Notes under the pieces: generated by a model
The model's database searches: none
What the model saw: only the letters and a program-made list of their open reading frames with translations
What the model was told of the DNA's origin: nothing
Origin: Bisgaardia hudsonensis
GTDB lineage: Bacteria > Pseudomonadota > Gammaproteobacteria > Enterobacterales > Pasteurellaceae
Reading direction: 5' to 3'
Assembly (NCBI RefSeq): GCF_004345785.1
Contig: NZ_SLXI01000001.1
Span: 248,001 to 312,000, forward strand
DNA length: 64,000 nucleotides
Translations under genes and position numbers: made by a program
Part shown: positions 62,953 through 64,000 of the stretch, in pieces
How the letters are laid out: each line of letters begins with the position of its first letter
How positions within the stretch are numbered: the stretch's first letter is position 1

Positions 62953-63492
62953 CTATTTATTTTTAGAAAAAGCTTTTTCTATATCTTCAGGAGTTGTAAT
63001 AACAAGCTTTGAATCATCCGCAAATATTATTTTTCCTGCTAATGTTTTTGATTTAAGTTCAGTTTTTGGATTCAAAATCAATTTTCTTACATTTTCAGGA
63101 TAATGAATTGCTAATTTAGTTAATGTAATTTTTTCGGAAGAATTTGCTTGTAATGTTTTTTCGAATACTGCGGGAACATTTGTAATATCAATAATAGTTG
63201 ATTCGGCGGTTAAAATATTAAACCACTGGATTTCTTTTATTGCTTTATTACTAATATTTTCCAACGTATAGGCAAAAGAAACAAAATCGTTACCTTTTTC
63301 ATCTTTTCCTATAAAACGTTGTTCTGGAAGAATCCTTACGGTCATGTTAAAAAGTTGAAGTGCTTGGTCTTTTACTCCTTGAGATTGAACTGGTAAATTT
63401 TGTTGTTTCTGACTATCTTTATCATAACAAGCAGTAAGTAAAGTAGCACAAGCAATTAGTGTAGTTGATAAAATTGTTTTTGTTAATTTCAT
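62953..63492 (-). CDS. putative lipoprotein of unknown function
   Basis: A 179-residue protein with a clear lipoprotein signal: basic start, hydrophobic core and lipobox LLTAC (about residues 18-22). The mature part looks like an immunoglobulin-like beta domain (YTLENISNKAIKEIQWFNIL), as in the YcfL/DUF1425-type or DUF-type lipoproteins, but I cannot assign it. Probably surface- or periplasm-anchored. Convergent with the membrane-protein gene. Confidence 0.85.
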   Translation of the reverse strand: MKLTKTILSTTLIACATLLTACYDKDSQKQQNLPVQSQGVKDQALQLFNMTVRILPEQRFIGKDEKGNDFVSFAYTLENISNKAIKEIQWFNILTAESTIIDITNVPAVFEKTLQANSSEKITLTKLAIHYPENVRKLILNPKTELKSKTLAGKIIFADDSKLVITTPEDIEKAFSKNK

Positions 63493-63740
63493 AAATAATG
63501 ACTCTTTTGAATATTGTTAATAATTTAGTCCTTATGACAATAGATAATGATAGAAAATATTTGATACAAGGTCAAATAAAATACTTATATTGAGAGGTGC
63601 TTTACATTAGATATACTTTTGATGGTAAAGTCTAGTTATTTATATATTTTTTAGAAAATAATAATTTTTTTAATACACAAACTACTATTTTAGTTATACT
63701 ATCAATTAGTTAATAAAATTTATAAACAGAATGCAAAATT

Positions 63741-64000
63741 ATGCTAAAAATCAACCAATCTTCTTTAGTTTCTTATAGTGCTGATAAAATGTACGAATTA
63801 GTTAACGATTATGAAAAATACCCTGAATTTGTGCCAGGTTGTATTGCGAGTAGTACGATAAATAAAACTGATTCAGAGCTTATCGCAGAGCTTGTAATTA
63901 AGAAAGTAGGTATTTCTCAATCTTTTACTACTCATAACAAAATGAAAGAGAATACCTCAATTACAATGCAGTTAGTTAAAGGTCCTTTTAAATATTTACA
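63741..64000 (+). CDS. ratA: RatA/COQ10-type START-domain protein, 3' end cut by window edge
   Basis: The open frame from the ATG at 63741 runs off the right edge. Its first 86 residues match E. coli RatA (PasT): SYSADKMYELVNDYEKYPEF, then PGC, KVGISQSFTT and LVKGPFK. RatA binds 50S subunits and is related to ubiquinone-binding COQ10 proteins. Upstream, 63493-63740 has no gene. smpB is often its neighbour but would be outside the window. Confidence 0.85.
   Translation, partial: MLKINQSSLVSYSADKMYELVNDYEKYPEFVPGCIASSTINKTDSELIAELVIKKVGISQSFTTHNKMKENTSITMQLVKGPFKYL

Overview
The window is a plasmid-free, phage-free stretch of chromosome from a member of the Pasteurellaceae. The evidence is very AT-rich DNA, the 9-base uptake signal AAGTGCGGT/ACCGCACTT about two dozen times (the Haemophilus influenzae-type dialect, not the Actinobacillus ACAAGCGGT form), and protein sequences closest to Haemophilus/Pasteurella homologues I recognise. 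I cannot name the species. No rRNA, tRNA, insertion sequence, prophage or CRISPR was seen. Both edge genes are cut: udk on the left and ratA on the right.

Layout. 1-2420 (+): udk, dcd and an AsmA-like gene. 2480-9257 (-): an NCS2 purine permease with a PurR-type operator, then the choline-to-glycine-betaine set betB-betA-betT with no betI. 9652-13013 (-): pth-ychF and glnA. 13244-20571: typA (+), grxA (-), then rlmL, gloB, hemA and msrA (+). 20653-27019 (-): the conserved cluster tsaE-amiB-mutL-miaA-hfq-hflX. 27169-33616 is an iron-linked segment: tyrS, a probable Fur-repressed small RNA that I infer from promoter, operator and terminator, ydfG, sfsA, and a large TonB-dependent receptor behind an extended Fur box. 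33837-36838 (+): pntAB. 37007-42236 (-): the spermidine/putrescine transporter potABC followed by two tandem potD genes, with hairpins between cistrons. 42525-43778 (+): a divergent PepT-like gene with an FNR-type class II promoter but substituted catalytic residues. 43842-48778 (-): tmaR, manXYZ behind a perfect CRP site, yobD and manA. 48983-53884 (+): serC, a DUF711 gene, hisC and aroA. 53898-57351: recN with two LexA boxes and nadK (-), divergent from grpE (+). 57436-61667 (-): purA, and proA-lysC. 61859-63492: an unknown membrane protein (+) and an unknown lipoprotein (-), followed by ratA (+).

How the parts work together. Mannose is imported and phosphorylated by ManXYZ and isomerised by ManA to fructose-6-phosphate; TmaR, a PTS-localising protein in E. 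coli, sits directly upstream. Hfq is encoded about 6 kb from a candidate Fur-controlled sRNA, which would be a natural Hfq client. PntAB, GloB, MsrA and GrxA serve redox and detoxification. Most genes are housekeeping. The most unusual items are the Fur-sRNA candidate, the catalytically compromised PepT paralogue that keeps an apparently intact anaerobic promoter, the tandem potD pair with intercistronic hairpins, the lone TbpA/Hgp-like receptor, a DUF711 gene inside the serC-hisC-aroA cluster, and a convergent intergenic region with mutually exclusive stems.
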